This document shows, piece by piece, positions 52,895 to 61,506 of a stretch of DNA of 64,000 nt; within the stretch, counting starts at the first letter, position 1; each line of letters begins with the position of its first letter. The stretch comes from CAYYWP01 sp050176585 (GTDB lineage Bacteria > Desulfobacterota > Binatia > HRBIN30 > CADEER01): contig JBFXHX010000002.1 of the NCBI GenBank assembly GCA_050176585.1, forward strand, positions 1-64,000. Direction: 5' to 3'. The position numbers and the translations under genes were made by a program. The notes beneath the pieces were generated by a model, which saw only the letters and a list, made by a program, of their open reading frames with translations, did no database searches and was not told the origin of the DNA.

Positions 52895-53647
52895 ATGACG
52901 GTCACCATCACCCCGCTTCCGGGCGTGCCCATGGTGCACCCGGGCGACGACATCACCGGCTTACTAATCTCGGCTCTCGAGCGCGCCGGGATGACGCTGG
53001 CCGACGACGACATTCTCGTCGTGTGCCAGAAGGTCATCTCCAAGGCGGAGGGGCGCCTGGTCGACCTGCGCACGGTAGAGCCTTCAACCTTCGCCCGGGG
53101 CCTCGCCGCGGCTACGCAGGGCAAGGATGCCCGCGTGATCGAGGTCATCCTCGGCGAGACGACCCGGATCGTGCGCATGGGCAACGGCAACCTGATCGTC
53201 GAAACCGGACCCGGCTGGGTCTGCGCCAATGCCGGGGTCGACGAATCGAACAGCGGCGGTCCGCACACGGTCGTGCTACTGCCGACGGATCCGGACGCCT
53301 CTGCGCGCCGCGTCGCGGACGGCGTGCGCGAGCGCACCGGCCGGCGGGTGGCCGTGATCGTCACCGACACCTTTGGCCGCCCGTGGCGGCAGGGTCTGGT
53401 CGATTTCGCCCTGGGCCTGGCCGGCATGCCCGCCCTGCTCGACCTCCGCGGCGGGGCCGACCTGGACGGCCGCGTGCTGAAACACACGGTACAGGCCCAA
53501 GCGGACGCCCTCGCGGCCGCGGCGGGCCTGGTGATGCGCAAAGGCGCTGGCACCCCCGCCGTGCTGATACGCGGCTATGATTTCGAGCCCGGCGAGGGTT
53601 CGGGCCGCGAGCTGATTCGCGACCAGCAGACGGACTTGTTCCGCTGA
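52895..53647 (+). CDS. cofE: Coenzyme F420-0:L-glutamate ligase CofE
   Basis: The product is 250 residues of CofE: VCQKVISKAEGRLVDL, the metal site GWVCANAGVDESNSGG, VTDTFGRPWRQGLVDFALG and ADALAAAAGLVMRKGAGTPAVLIRG. It adds gamma-linked glutamates to F420-0. It is the single-domain archaeal-type protein, without the C-terminal nitroreductase-like domain of FbiB. It is 34 bases after cofD and last in the operon. CofC is not in the window. Confidence 0.94.
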   Translation: MTVTITPLPGVPMVHPGDDITGLLISALERAGMTLADDDILVVCQKVISKAEGRLVDLRTVEPSTFARGLAAATQGKDARVIEVILGETTRIVRMGNGNLIVETGPGWVCANAGVDESNSGGPHTVVLLPTDPDASARRVADGVRERTGRRVAVIVTDTFGRPWRQGLVDFALGLAGMPALLDLRGGADLDGRVLKHTVQAQADALAAAAGLVMRKGAGTPAVLIRGYDFEPGEGSGRELIRDQQTDLFR

Positions 53648-53692
53648 GACCGGCGCGGGTCTCGCGGCCTCAGCGGCGCTGCGCGACTCCGC

Positions 53693-54265
53693 TCACTCGT
53701 TGATCACCACCGGCGTGCCGACCGGTAGTATGTCGTAGAGGTATTCGATCTCGTCATTGCTGATCGCGATGCAGCCTTCGGTCCAGTCGATCGGCTCGTA
53801 GGGGCGGCTCCCATAGCCGTGGATGCCCACCCGCCCGCCGAGCTGCGTGCGCCACGGCGGCTCCTGACGGTGCATGTTGGCGAGAAAGACATCCGCCCAT
53901 TGGGTGGGGCCGATCAGCCCGCGTTGATAGCCGCGCTCCGCGTCTTCCACGTTCGGGTAGCTGATGCCGAGAAAGCGATGGAAGCGGCTTACGTGCTTCT
54001 CGGTGACGTAGTAGCGCCCCACGGGCGTCCGCAGGTCCCCCTGCACCTCCTTGGCATAGATCGGCGCGCGGCCGAGCGCGATCTGGAACTCGCGTACCAC
54101 CTGATCGCCGTCGCGCAACTGCATACGGCGCTGTGCTTTCCAAATCTCGACGACCGGCTGCCAGGGTTTGCCGTCGCCGTTTACCTGGCCGTCGGCTGGA
54201 ATGGGCCCCGCCACGGCGAGCAAACCGATCAGAAAAGCCGCGCGCCCCCAAACACCCGCTTTCAC
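53693..54265 (-). CDS. Exported L,D-transpeptidase (YkuD family)
   Basis: The product is 190 residues from the GTG at 54265, with AGGAGG eight bases upstream. A signal peptide is clear (VWGRAAFLIGLLAVAGPIPADG). The YkuD catalytic motif is HGYGSRPYEPIDWTEGCIAIS with His149 and Cys165. It would make 3-3 crosslinks in peptidoglycan or attach lipoproteins to it in the periplasm. An upstream frame to 54415 is not used. It is convergent to cofE and divergent from the acyl-CoA dehydrogenase gene. Confidence 0.92.
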   Translation of the reverse strand: MKAGVWGRAAFLIGLLAVAGPIPADGQVNGDGKPWQPVVEIWKAQRRMQLRDGDQVVREFQIALGRAPIYAKEVQGDLRTPVGRYYVTEKHVSRFHRFLGISYPNVEDAERGYQRGLIGPTQWADVFLANMHRQEPPWRTQLGGRVGIHGYGSRPYEPIDWTEGCIAISNDEIEYLYDILPVGTPVVINE

Positions 54266-54435
54266 ACCGTTCACCTCCTGCGCCCGCGAGTTCCAACATG
54301 CGGCGTGTCCGCGGTCAAGGGCGTCCGCAGCGACACGCTCGCCGCGCCCACACCCTAGACAGGCGCGCGACTCCCGGCTGGACACGTGCCGGGCTTTGCG
54401 TGATAGCCACTCCATCTCCCATGGAGGAAGCCGCC

Positions 54436-55599
54436 GTGAGCACCCCCTTCGATAGCCCCACCGAAATGCAGACCGAGCTCGTGGAGACCGTACGCCGATT
54501 CGTGCAGCGCGAAGTCGTGCCGGTCGCCAGCGAGCTGGATAAGAAGAACGAGTACCCGTACCAGCTGATCGAGCGCATGAAGGAGCTCGGGCTCTTCGGC
54601 GCCAAGATACCGGTCGAGTACGGCGGCCTCGGCCTGGACACCACCACCTACGCGATGCTGATCGAAGAGATCGCCGCAGGCTGGATGAGCCTCGTCGGGC
54701 CGCTGAACACCCACCTGCTGTTCGCCTACATGATCAACGCGCACGGCACCCAGGAGCAGCGCGATCGCTACCTGCCCAGAATGGCCACCGGCGAGTTGCG
54801 CGGCGTGTTCTGCCTCACCGAGTCGAACGCAGGCAGCGACGTGCAAGCGATCCGCACCACCGCCCAGCGCCGGGGCGACAACTACATCGTCAACGGGAGC
54901 AAGATGTTCATCACCAACGGCCGCGAGGGCAGCCTTTATGCGGTCGTGTGCAAGACCGATCCCTCAGCCGATCCGCCGCACAAGGGCATGAGCGTGCTGA
55001 TCGGCGAAAAAGGTCCGGGACTGATGATCGGTCGCGACCTCGACAAGATCGGCTACAAGAGCATCGAGACCGTCGAGCTGGCCTTCGAGGATTACCAGGT
55101 GCCGGCCGAGAACCTGCTGGGCGGGGTCGAGGGCAAGGGCATGCAGCAGATCATGGGCGGCCTCGAGATCGGCCGGATCAACATCGGCTCGCGCGCCGTC
55201 GGCGTAGCGCGCGCCGCCTTCGAGCAGGCAATCCGCTATGCCCAGGAACGGCACGCCTTTGGCAAGCCCATCTGCGAGCACCAGGCGATCCAGCTGAAGC
55301 TCGCCGACATGGCGACCCAGATCGAGGCCGCTCGCCTGCTGGTGCGCCAAGCCGCGTACCGCAAGGACACGGGACAGCGCTGCGATCTGGAAGCCGGCAT
55401 GGCGAAGCTCTTCGCGTCCGAGGTCTGCGCGCATGTGACGTTGGAAGCCATGCGCGTCCTCGGCGGCTACGGGTACACGAAAGACTTCCCGGTCGAACGC
55501 TACTACCGCGATGCCCCGCTGATGATTATCGGCGAGGGCACCAACGAGATCCAACGCCTCGTCATCGCCCGCCAGCTCGTGAAGCGCTATGCCATCTGA
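54436..55599 (+). CDS. Acyl-CoA dehydrogenase
   Basis: The product is 387 residues from the GTG at 54436, which has GGAGGAAG seven bases before it; ATG 54421 adds five residues but lacks a site. It has CLTESNAGSDVQAIRTTA, KMFITNGREGSLYAVVCKT, ERHAFGKPICEHQAIQLKLAD and MRVLGGYGYTKDFPVERYYRD, with the catalytic glutamate in IGEGTNEIQRLVIAR. It fits short- or branched-chain acyl-CoA substrates and is much nearer to the main ACAD family than the gene at 18126. Its 3' end overlaps the decayed gene at 55562-56430 by 38 bases. Confidence 0.94.
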   Translation: MSTPFDSPTEMQTELVETVRRFVQREVVPVASELDKKNEYPYQLIERMKELGLFGAKIPVEYGGLGLDTTTYAMLIEEIAAGWMSLVGPLNTHLLFAYMINAHGTQEQRDRYLPRMATGELRGVFCLTESNAGSDVQAIRTTAQRRGDNYIVNGSKMFITNGREGSLYAVVCKTDPSADPPHKGMSVLIGEKGPGLMIGRDLDKIGYKSIETVELAFEDYQVPAENLLGGVEGKGMQQIMGGLEIGRINIGSRAVGVARAAFEQAIRYAQERHAFGKPICEHQAIQLKLADMATQIEAARLLVRQAAYRKDTGQRCDLEAGMAKLFASEVCAHVTLEAMRVLGGYGYTKDFPVERYYRDAPLMIIGEGTNEIQRLVIARQLVKRYAI

Positions 55600-56430
55600 G
55601 ACAAGCGGATTCCCATTCGGTGCTGATCTCTAGCGGCGAGAGCGACTGCTTCGAGGATGGCAGCTCATCGGCGCGCTCCAGCCGGCGCGCGCCGCGCAGG
55701 TCGGCTTCGCATGGAGGGCACGGGCAGCCGTTGAGCGAGAACCGGACTGCGGTCACCAGATCGGCGGTGTCGACTGCGCCGTTCGCGTCGGCGATCGGAC
55801 ACTGCGCCAGCGGGGCCACACCGATGGCAAGGCCGACGACCCTGGCCAGCGCGTTGATGGCGATGCCTCCATCGCCGTTGCAATCCCCGACGCAGGAACC
55901 CGCAGCGTCTCCAAAGGCCAGGATCATCGAGCACGAAGGTGCCGCCCGATGCGTCGACCGTGATTACCAACTTTGCGATTCCGCGCGCGAGCAGGACGAT
56001 CGGCACCGGGCGCGCCCAGGACCAGCGAACGAGCTCGCAATCGGTTATCGTCGGCATCGAAGGCTTCCGCCGTGAGCGTAGAGCCGGGGTCGAAGCCGCT
56101 GCCTGCCGTGAAACGGATGCCGTCCACGGCGGGGAAAAATAGCAGCGTTTCGGTTGCTCGCGGAATGCCGCCGCCCCCATAGAAGGCATCCGCGTTGAAC
56201 GCGAGCACATTCGGCGGACTGTGTCCGGTCACGGCAAAGACGCAGGATCGCGCCACCGTCGTTCCCCGGAGCGCTGAAGGCCACTCCGGAAGTAATGAAT
56301 TCGTTCCGCGCGGGGCGCTGTTCGAGAATCCACACGGCGCCGGAAACCCGTCGCCGTTGATGACGGTTGCGGTGGACGCTTGTGCGACGAGGAGCAAGAG
56401 CACGACCAACAGGCCTGTGGTCCGCTGCAT
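55562..56430 (-). pseudogene. Frameshifted secreted protein with C-terminal dockerin-like repeats
   Basis: From ATG 56430 the frame encodes a signal peptide (GLLVVLLLLVAQASTATV) and an extracellular domain. The reading then moves to a second frame near 56010 (PIVLLARGIAKLVITVDASG) and to a third near 55930, which ends with the dockerin-like pair VGDCNGDGGIAINALARVVG and CPIADANGAVDTADLVTAV. Two frameshifts break the gene. Dockerin-like DxNxDG calcium loops are common at the C-terminus of secreted proteins in some Binatota-like genomes. Sequencing errors could explain the breaks, but the coding signal is good in every section. Confidence 0.75.
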
Positions 56431-56621
56431 GGCTGATCCCCGATCCGAGCGCGCAATCCCGATCGCGCTACCGGTGGATAGCGGCGCCGTCCAGGTCCTC
56501 GCAGCCACATCCCAGAAAATCGGCTCTATGGACCGCCGCCGAGTGAGCACCATACCCGCCCGGGTTTGACCCGCGCCGCCGGCGGTTACTACAAGCGGCG
56601 CGACTCTGGAACGGTGCGCGA

Positions 56622-57386
56622 GTGACTGACGCGACGAATCGACTGCGGCTTCTCTCGGACGTCGGCCGGGCGCTGGCGACGTTCACCGAGTTGGACGATC
56701 TGGTCCAGTACGCGACCAGCCGCACGCGCGAGCTGTTCGATGCCGGCGGCTGCGCGCTGCTGCTGCTCGACCCGGAACGTCGCGAGCTCTACTTTCCGGT
56801 GGCCAGCCAGCGCGATTGCGATGCGGCCAGTAGCGCGCAGCTCGCGGAGATTCGCTTCCCGGCCGAACGCGGGGTGGCGGGATGGGTGCTGGCACATAAC
56901 GAACCCACACTCGTCGCCGATACCTCTACCGATGAGCGGTTCTACGACGCCATCGACGATCGCACCGCAATGCGGACGCATTCGCTCCTGTGTGCGCCGC
57001 TGCGCACGCGCACGGGCTGCATCGGCGTCATCGAAGTCGTTAATCCGGGCGCCGCGATGGTCAATTCCGACCATCTCGAGTTCCTCGATACGCTCGCGAG
57101 CGAGATCGGCGTCGCCTATGAGAAAGCCGCGCTCTACCGCGAGCTGGAAGGCGAAGTGCTCGACCTGCGGCGCTTCTGCCGTTGGGCGGGTCTGGTCCTG
57201 GCCGTGGCCGGCGCCGCGCTCGGATTGGCGGCCGCGCTGTATCACCGCGCGCGCGTGCTGCCGTGGTCCGAGCTGTTCACGCGCCGCGGCATGATAGTCG
57301 CGCTCATCTGTCTCGCGATCGGCGCACTGCTCCTCGCCGTCGGCAAGGGTTGGATCGTGCCGGCCCGCGCACGGGGGCGCTCATAG
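56622..57386 (+). CDS. GAF-domain protein with two C-terminal membrane segments
   Basis: The product is 254 residues. Residues 5-170 form a GAF domain (LRLLSDVGRALATFTELDDL, FPAERGVAGWVLAHNEP, SLLCAPLRTRTGCIGVIEVVN). Two hydrophobic helices follow, VLAVAGAALGLAAALY and ALICLAIGALLLAVGKGW, so the sensor lies on the inner face of the membrane. There is no output domain; it may act as a small-molecule binding module for a partner. The start is a GTG. It lies between the decayed dockerin gene and the glycan locus on the opposite strand. Confidence 0.85.
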   Translation: MTDATNRLRLLSDVGRALATFTELDDLVQYATSRTRELFDAGGCALLLLDPERRELYFPVASQRDCDAASSAQLAEIRFPAERGVAGWVLAHNEPTLVADTSTDERFYDAIDDRTAMRTHSLLCAPLRTRTGCIGVIEVVNPGAAMVNSDHLEFLDTLASEIGVAYEKAALYRELEGEVLDLRRFCRWAGLVLAVAGAALGLAAALYHRARVLPWSELFTRRGMIVALICLAIGALLLAVGKGWIVPARARGRS

Positions 57387-57431
57387 CGCGTCGCGCTTAG
57401 CCGCGGTGCGGCCGATCGCCCGCTGCCGACA

Positions 57432-58565
57432 TCACACGCCTCCGATCTCCAGGAGACGCGACAAGACGCGCCGGGCGTCGAGGTGCTGCTCCGCAAAGGC
57501 GCGGGCAGCGCGGGCGTGGTGCTCGTATTCGCGCTCGACCGCAGTAATCGCGCGCGCGGCGCCGTCGAGGTCGCCGAAGGTGAGCAGGCCCTCGCCGACC
57601 GGCAACGCGGCGAGACCCGTATCCTGTACGATGACCGGGCGGCCTGCCGCGAGGTAGCACGCGGTGCGATCGGAGAACCACCCGGTGCGGCCGACGACGT
57701 AACCGTGTTTAGCGACGCTCAGCTCGCCGCGCGAGCGGCGGACGTACTCGCGATATGCTTCGCCGTCGCGGACGCAGACGCGCGGTTCGCTCAGGCGCCA
57801 GCCATGCGCCCGCAAGCGCGGCAGGTCGGGCTCCAACGGGTGGATCGCGAGGCAGATCTCGAGCGGCACCGATACGCGCTCGGGCAGCTCGATGATGCGC
57901 AGGAACTCGTCGGATTTCTGCTTGTACCAGACGCCCTGCCATTCGACCGGACTGTATCCGCGCCAGTCCGCGACGGTGGTGTAGGACGACCCGGCCCCAG
58001 GGTCCGGCATCCATTCGGACAACACCACCGGCGGGAGAATCGCCCGCCAGTCGAGGCCGAGCGTGGGAATCGGGCAATCGGCCCCGCCGAGGTTGAGACC
58101 GACCGTGACGTGAGCGTCGTGCCCGGCGAGGTTCATGTCGGCGCCGTAGCTGGCCTGCCAGATCTGCGTGAAACCCGGATCGAGATCCACGTACACGCGG
58201 CGCCGCGCGCCGATCATCACGTCGTGGCGGTGAAAGCGCCCCGAGAGGTTCACGAACAAATCGGCGGCCGCGATCCACTCGCGCACCTCGCGGAGCGAAC
58301 GCCCGACGTGCGCATCCCCGCACAGCAGCGCGGCATCGAGCCCGTAGCGCTCGGTCTCGGCGCGAAACAGCGCGCGGTTTGCGGAGAGTTCGAACGGCGC
58401 CGGCCCCCAGTCGGCGTCGATGCAATCGCCGGGATCGAGCTCCTCTACGTACAACACCTCGCAACCCAACTGGCGAAAGCCGAGCGGGTACTGCAAGAAT
58501 GCCCACGTGAGGCCGCCCGCGGCGACGGGGCGGCGCGAGAGCCCGCCCGCGATGGCGACGCGCAT
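57432..58565 (-). CDS. Glycosyltransferase-like protein, paralogue 2
   Basis: The product is 377 residues from ATG 58565. It looks like a GT-B type glycosyltransferase: MRVAIAGGLSRRPVAAGGLTW at the N-terminus (cf. glycine-rich nucleotide-binding region) and a C-terminal AGRPVIVQDTGLAALPVGEGLL that matches the sugar-nucleotide site of GT4 members. It is a tandem paralogue of the gene at 58571-59734, sharing SADLFVNLSG, DLDPGFTQ, SVAKHGYVVGRTGWFSDRTACYLA and the same ending. The gap between the two is five bases. Acceptor and donor are unknown; the ABC exporter nearby suggests an exported glycan or glycolipid. Confidence 0.8.
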   Translation of the reverse strand: MRVAIAGGLSRRPVAAGGLTWAFLQYPLGFRQLGCEVLYVEELDPGDCIDADWGPAPFELSANRALFRAETERYGLDAALLCGDAHVGRSLREVREWIAAADLFVNLSGRFHRHDVMIGARRRVYVDLDPGFTQIWQASYGADMNLAGHDAHVTVGLNLGGADCPIPTLGLDWRAILPPVVLSEWMPDPGAGSSYTTVADWRGYSPVEWQGVWYKQKSDEFLRIIELPERVSVPLEICLAIHPLEPDLPRLRAHGWRLSEPRVCVRDGEAYREYVRRSRGELSVAKHGYVVGRTGWFSDRTACYLAAGRPVIVQDTGLAALPVGEGLLTFGDLDGAARAITAVEREYEHHARAARAFAEQHLDARRVLSRLLEIGGV

Positions 58566-58570
58566 CTCCG

Positions 58571-59734
58571 CTACTCCGCGTCGTCCAACAGCTTCTGGAG
58601 CACGGCGCGCGCTGCGAACTCGCGCGCGGCCACGGCACGGGCCGCCTCGCAATGCCGCGCGTAGTCGCCTTCCACGGCAGCGAGCCCGGCGAGCGCCTGC
58701 TCCAGCGTATCGAACGCGAACAGTCCGGCGCCGGTCGGATAGTGCGCGCTCCAACCGGTGTCCTGCACGATCACCGGCCGGCCGGATGCCAGGTACGCGG
58801 CGCTGCGCGTGCTGAACCAACCGCTGCGCAGCGCGACGTAGACGTGCTTGGCGACGCTCCATTCACCGCGCGAGGACTGCAGGTACTGCTGGTATATCTC
58901 CATCGTCGCGGAGCGCGGGTAGGCATCGACCACCGACCAGCCGTGCGCCGCCAGCTCGTCGCGCGGCGCTTCACCGCCGAGCGCGATCTCGAAGGCGCGC
59001 CCGCTCGCGCGCGGCAGGTCGAGGAAGCGGCGAAACTCCACGTCCTTGCCGCCATAGCGCGTGCCATCGATCACCGGCGCGGCGGGCGTGACCTGCCACG
59101 ACATTACCGTCGTATACGCCGCCGCGCCCGGAGCGCGGCGCACCGGCCAGCGCTCGAGCACGATCGGCTGTCGGGTCGGGATCCAGTCCAGCCCGCAGGT
59201 CGGCACGCGACAGTCCGCCGCGCCGATGTGCTCGGCGAGGGTGAAGAAGCGGTCATGCCGGCGGATCAAGTCCACCGAGAAGCGCTCGTCCGCGGTGGCG
59301 GCGCCGCGCTCGGCCGCCGCGAGCTTGGCTTGGGTAAAGCCGGGATCCGTGTCGAGATAAACGGTGCGCCGCGCCCCCCGATACGCCTCGCGCAACCAGC
59401 ACGCGCCGGACACGTTGAGGAACAGATCGGCGCTGGCGCAGAATCGCGTCACTGCCATCTGCTCCGCCCCGTGCAGCGCGCCATCGGGAGCGCGCACGGC
59501 CCACGGCACGCTCGGGAGCCCCATGTGGGTCAGTGCACCGGTCAGATAGCGCAGGTTGGGGGCAGGATCGGCGCTGAAGGTCTGGACGGCGGGGTGGTAG
59601 AACCAGCCGCCGGTATCTTCGAGGTACAGGACGTCGGCACCCAAGCGGCGGAACCCGTCGACGTACGCGAGGTAATCCCAGCTCACGCCGCCGAGCGGAT
59701 AGGTGGCCGCGAAGCCGGTGACGACCACGCGCAC
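58571..59734 (-). CDS. Glycosyltransferase-like protein, paralogue 1
   Basis: The product is 387 residues of the same type as the gene at 57432. It opens with MRVVVTGFAATYPLGGVSWD and has YLDTDPGFTQAK, SVAKHVYVALRSGWFSTRSA, GRPVIVQDTGWSAHYPTGAG and LLAFDT-like ending segments. The gene ends two bases before the following one begins, and follows the ABC transporter by two bases. The pair probably arose by tandem duplication and diverged. A cytoplasmic enzyme with no signal peptide. Confidence 0.8.
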   Translation of the reverse strand: MRVVVTGFAATYPLGGVSWDYLAYVDGFRRLGADVLYLEDTGGWFYHPAVQTFSADPAPNLRYLTGALTHMGLPSVPWAVRAPDGALHGAEQMAVTRFCASADLFLNVSGACWLREAYRGARRTVYLDTDPGFTQAKLAAAERGAATADERFSVDLIRRHDRFFTLAEHIGAADCRVPTCGLDWIPTRQPIVLERWPVRRAPGAAAYTTVMSWQVTPAAPVIDGTRYGGKDVEFRRFLDLPRASGRAFEIALGGEAPRDELAAHGWSVVDAYPRSATMEIYQQYLQSSRGEWSVAKHVYVALRSGWFSTRSAAYLASGRPVIVQDTGWSAHYPTGAGLFAFDTLEQALAGLAAVEGDYARHCEAARAVAAREFAARAVLQKLLDDAE

Positions 59735-59736
59735 GC

Positions 59737-61506
59737 TCAGGCCCCTGCGCGCGCCCCGGCGCCGGTGAGATGGGTGGCGTACAGGCGCGCGAACACGCCG
59801 CCGCGCGCGAGCAGCGCCTCGAACGAGCCCTCTTCCAGGATCGCGCCCTGATGCAACATGATGATGCGCGTGGCGCGCTGGATCGTGCTCAAGCGGTGCG
59901 CGATGACGAACGTCGTGCGCCCCGCCATCAACGTCTCCAGCCCGGCCATGATCGCCGCTTCGGTTTCCACGTCCACGGACGCGGTCGGTTCGTCGAGAAT
60001 GAGAATCGGCGCCTTGCGCAGCACCGCGCGCGCGATGGTCAGCCGCTGGCGCTCGCCCTCGGAGAGCGTCCCGCCCTGCTCGCCCAGCACCGTGTCATAG
60101 CCCTGTGGGAGGCGGCGGATGAACTCGTCCGCTTGCGCCAAGCGCGCCGCCTCTTCCACTTCTGCTTGCGTGCCGTCGGGGCGGCCGTACGCGATGTTCT
60201 CGTAGACGCTCACCGGAAAGACGATCGGCGGCTGCAATACCATGCTGATCTGCTGTCGCAGCGCCTGCGTCCGCAGCTCGCGGACATCGACGCCGTCGAT
60301 CAGCACCTGCCCTTCCGTGGGATCATAGAAGCGCGGGATCATGCTGACGAGCGTGCTCTTGCCCGCGCCGGTGACGCCCACGATCGCGATGCGTTCCCCC
60401 GCTTCGACGCGCAGATTCACATTCCGCAGCGCGATCGCGCCTTCGGGATACGTGAAGCTGACGCCGCGGAACTCGACGGCCCCGCGCACCGGCGCGGGCA
60501 GTGCCGCAGCGCCTTCGGGCAGGATGGCCTGTCGGTCGAGAATCTCGAACACGCGCACCACGCCGGCCTTTGCCCCCTGGACGAGGCCGTAGGTCTGCAC
60601 GATCGCGTTGAGCGGCGCGTACAGCGAACCGAGGTAGCTGACGAACACGACGAGCTCGCCGACGCTCAGCGCACCGGCCATGACCTGTCGCGCGCCGACC
60701 ACCAGCACGGCCGCCGTGCCGATCGCGATCAGCACGCCGGTCGCGGCCGCGTACGCCGTCTGCATCGTGTACAGGCGCAGTCCGCTGCGCAGGCTCGCGC
60801 GGCTGCCGGCCAGGAAACGGCGCTGTTCCAGCGCCTCGCGCGAGAAGGCCTGTACCACTTTGATCGCGGACAGGTTGCGCTGGACGATCTGATAGACTTC
60901 GCTCTCGCGCGCGCGCATCTCGGCGGCGGCCCGCGTGATCCGCTCGTTCACCAGCGCGATGCCGATCAGCAGCACCGGGGCAACCGCGAGCGCCACCAGG
61001 GTCAAACCCGGATTGAGGCGCCACATGATCACGAACATGCCGCCCAGCAGCACGGCTGCGGAGGCGATCGGGAACAGGCCGTTCATGGCCAGTGTCTGAA
61101 TCGCGTACGTATCGCCGGTCACGCGATAGATGAGATCGCCGATCGCGGCGCGCGAGTGGAAGGATAAGGAGAGCCGCTGCAGGTGCGCGTACAGCCGCGC
61201 GCGCAGATCGTTCACCATCCCCTGCCCGATCGAGATCGTGGTGTAGTTGTTCCACACCATCAGGGTGCCGAGCACGGCGTAGATCGCGACCAGCCCGCCG
61301 GCGGCCCCGGCGAGGAGCGCGGTCGGCGAGCGGCCCGCCAGCCAGCCCCAGAGCGGCGGCTTGCCGCCCAGCACGGAGTCGATGACCACCTGCAGCGGCC
61401 ACGGCTTCAGCAGCTCGAGCGCGCTCAGCACCGCGACCTGGCAGAGGGCGAGCGCCATCTGCCAGCGGTACGGCCGCAGATACTCGGCCGTCCGCCGCAG
61501 GATCAT
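59737..61506 (-). CDS. ABC exporter with fused membrane and ATPase domains (MsbA-like)
   Basis: The product is 589 residues from ATG 61506. Six transmembrane helices occupy about 1-310 and the nucleotide-binding domain the rest: Walker A GVTGAGKST, signature TLSEGERQRL (a variant of LSGGQ), Walker B ILILDEPTAS and switch histidine in VIAHRLSTIQ. Half-transporters of this type dimerise and export lipids, glycans or peptides. An ATGA overlap links it to the upstream glycosyltransferase fusion, and the downstream glycosyltransferase follows at once, so export of a locus-specific glycan intermediate is likely. The upstream in-frame extension (to 62586) is a shadow. Confidence 0.93.
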   Translation of the reverse strand: MILRRTAEYLRPYRWQMALALCQVAVLSALELLKPWPLQVVIDSVLGGKPPLWGWLAGRSPTALLAGAAGGLVAIYAVLGTLMVWNNYTTISIGQGMVNDLRARLYAHLQRLSLSFHSRAAIGDLIYRVTGDTYAIQTLAMNGLFPIASAAVLLGGMFVIMWRLNPGLTLVALAVAPVLLIGIALVNERITRAAAEMRARESEVYQIVQRNLSAIKVVQAFSREALEQRRFLAGSRASLRSGLRLYTMQTAYAAATGVLIAIGTAAVLVVGARQVMAGALSVGELVVFVSYLGSLYAPLNAIVQTYGLVQGAKAGVVRVFEILDRQAILPEGAAALPAPVRGAVEFRGVSFTYPEGAIALRNVNLRVEAGERIAIVGVTGAGKSTLVSMIPRFYDPTEGQVLIDGVDVRELRTQALRQQISMVLQPPIVFPVSVYENIAYGRPDGTQAEVEEAARLAQADEFIRRLPQGYDTVLGEQGGTLSEGERQRLTIARAVLRKAPILILDEPTASVDVETEAAIMAGLETLMAGRTTFVIAHRLSTIQRATRIIMLHQGAILEEGSFEALLARGGVFARLYATHLTGAGARAGA

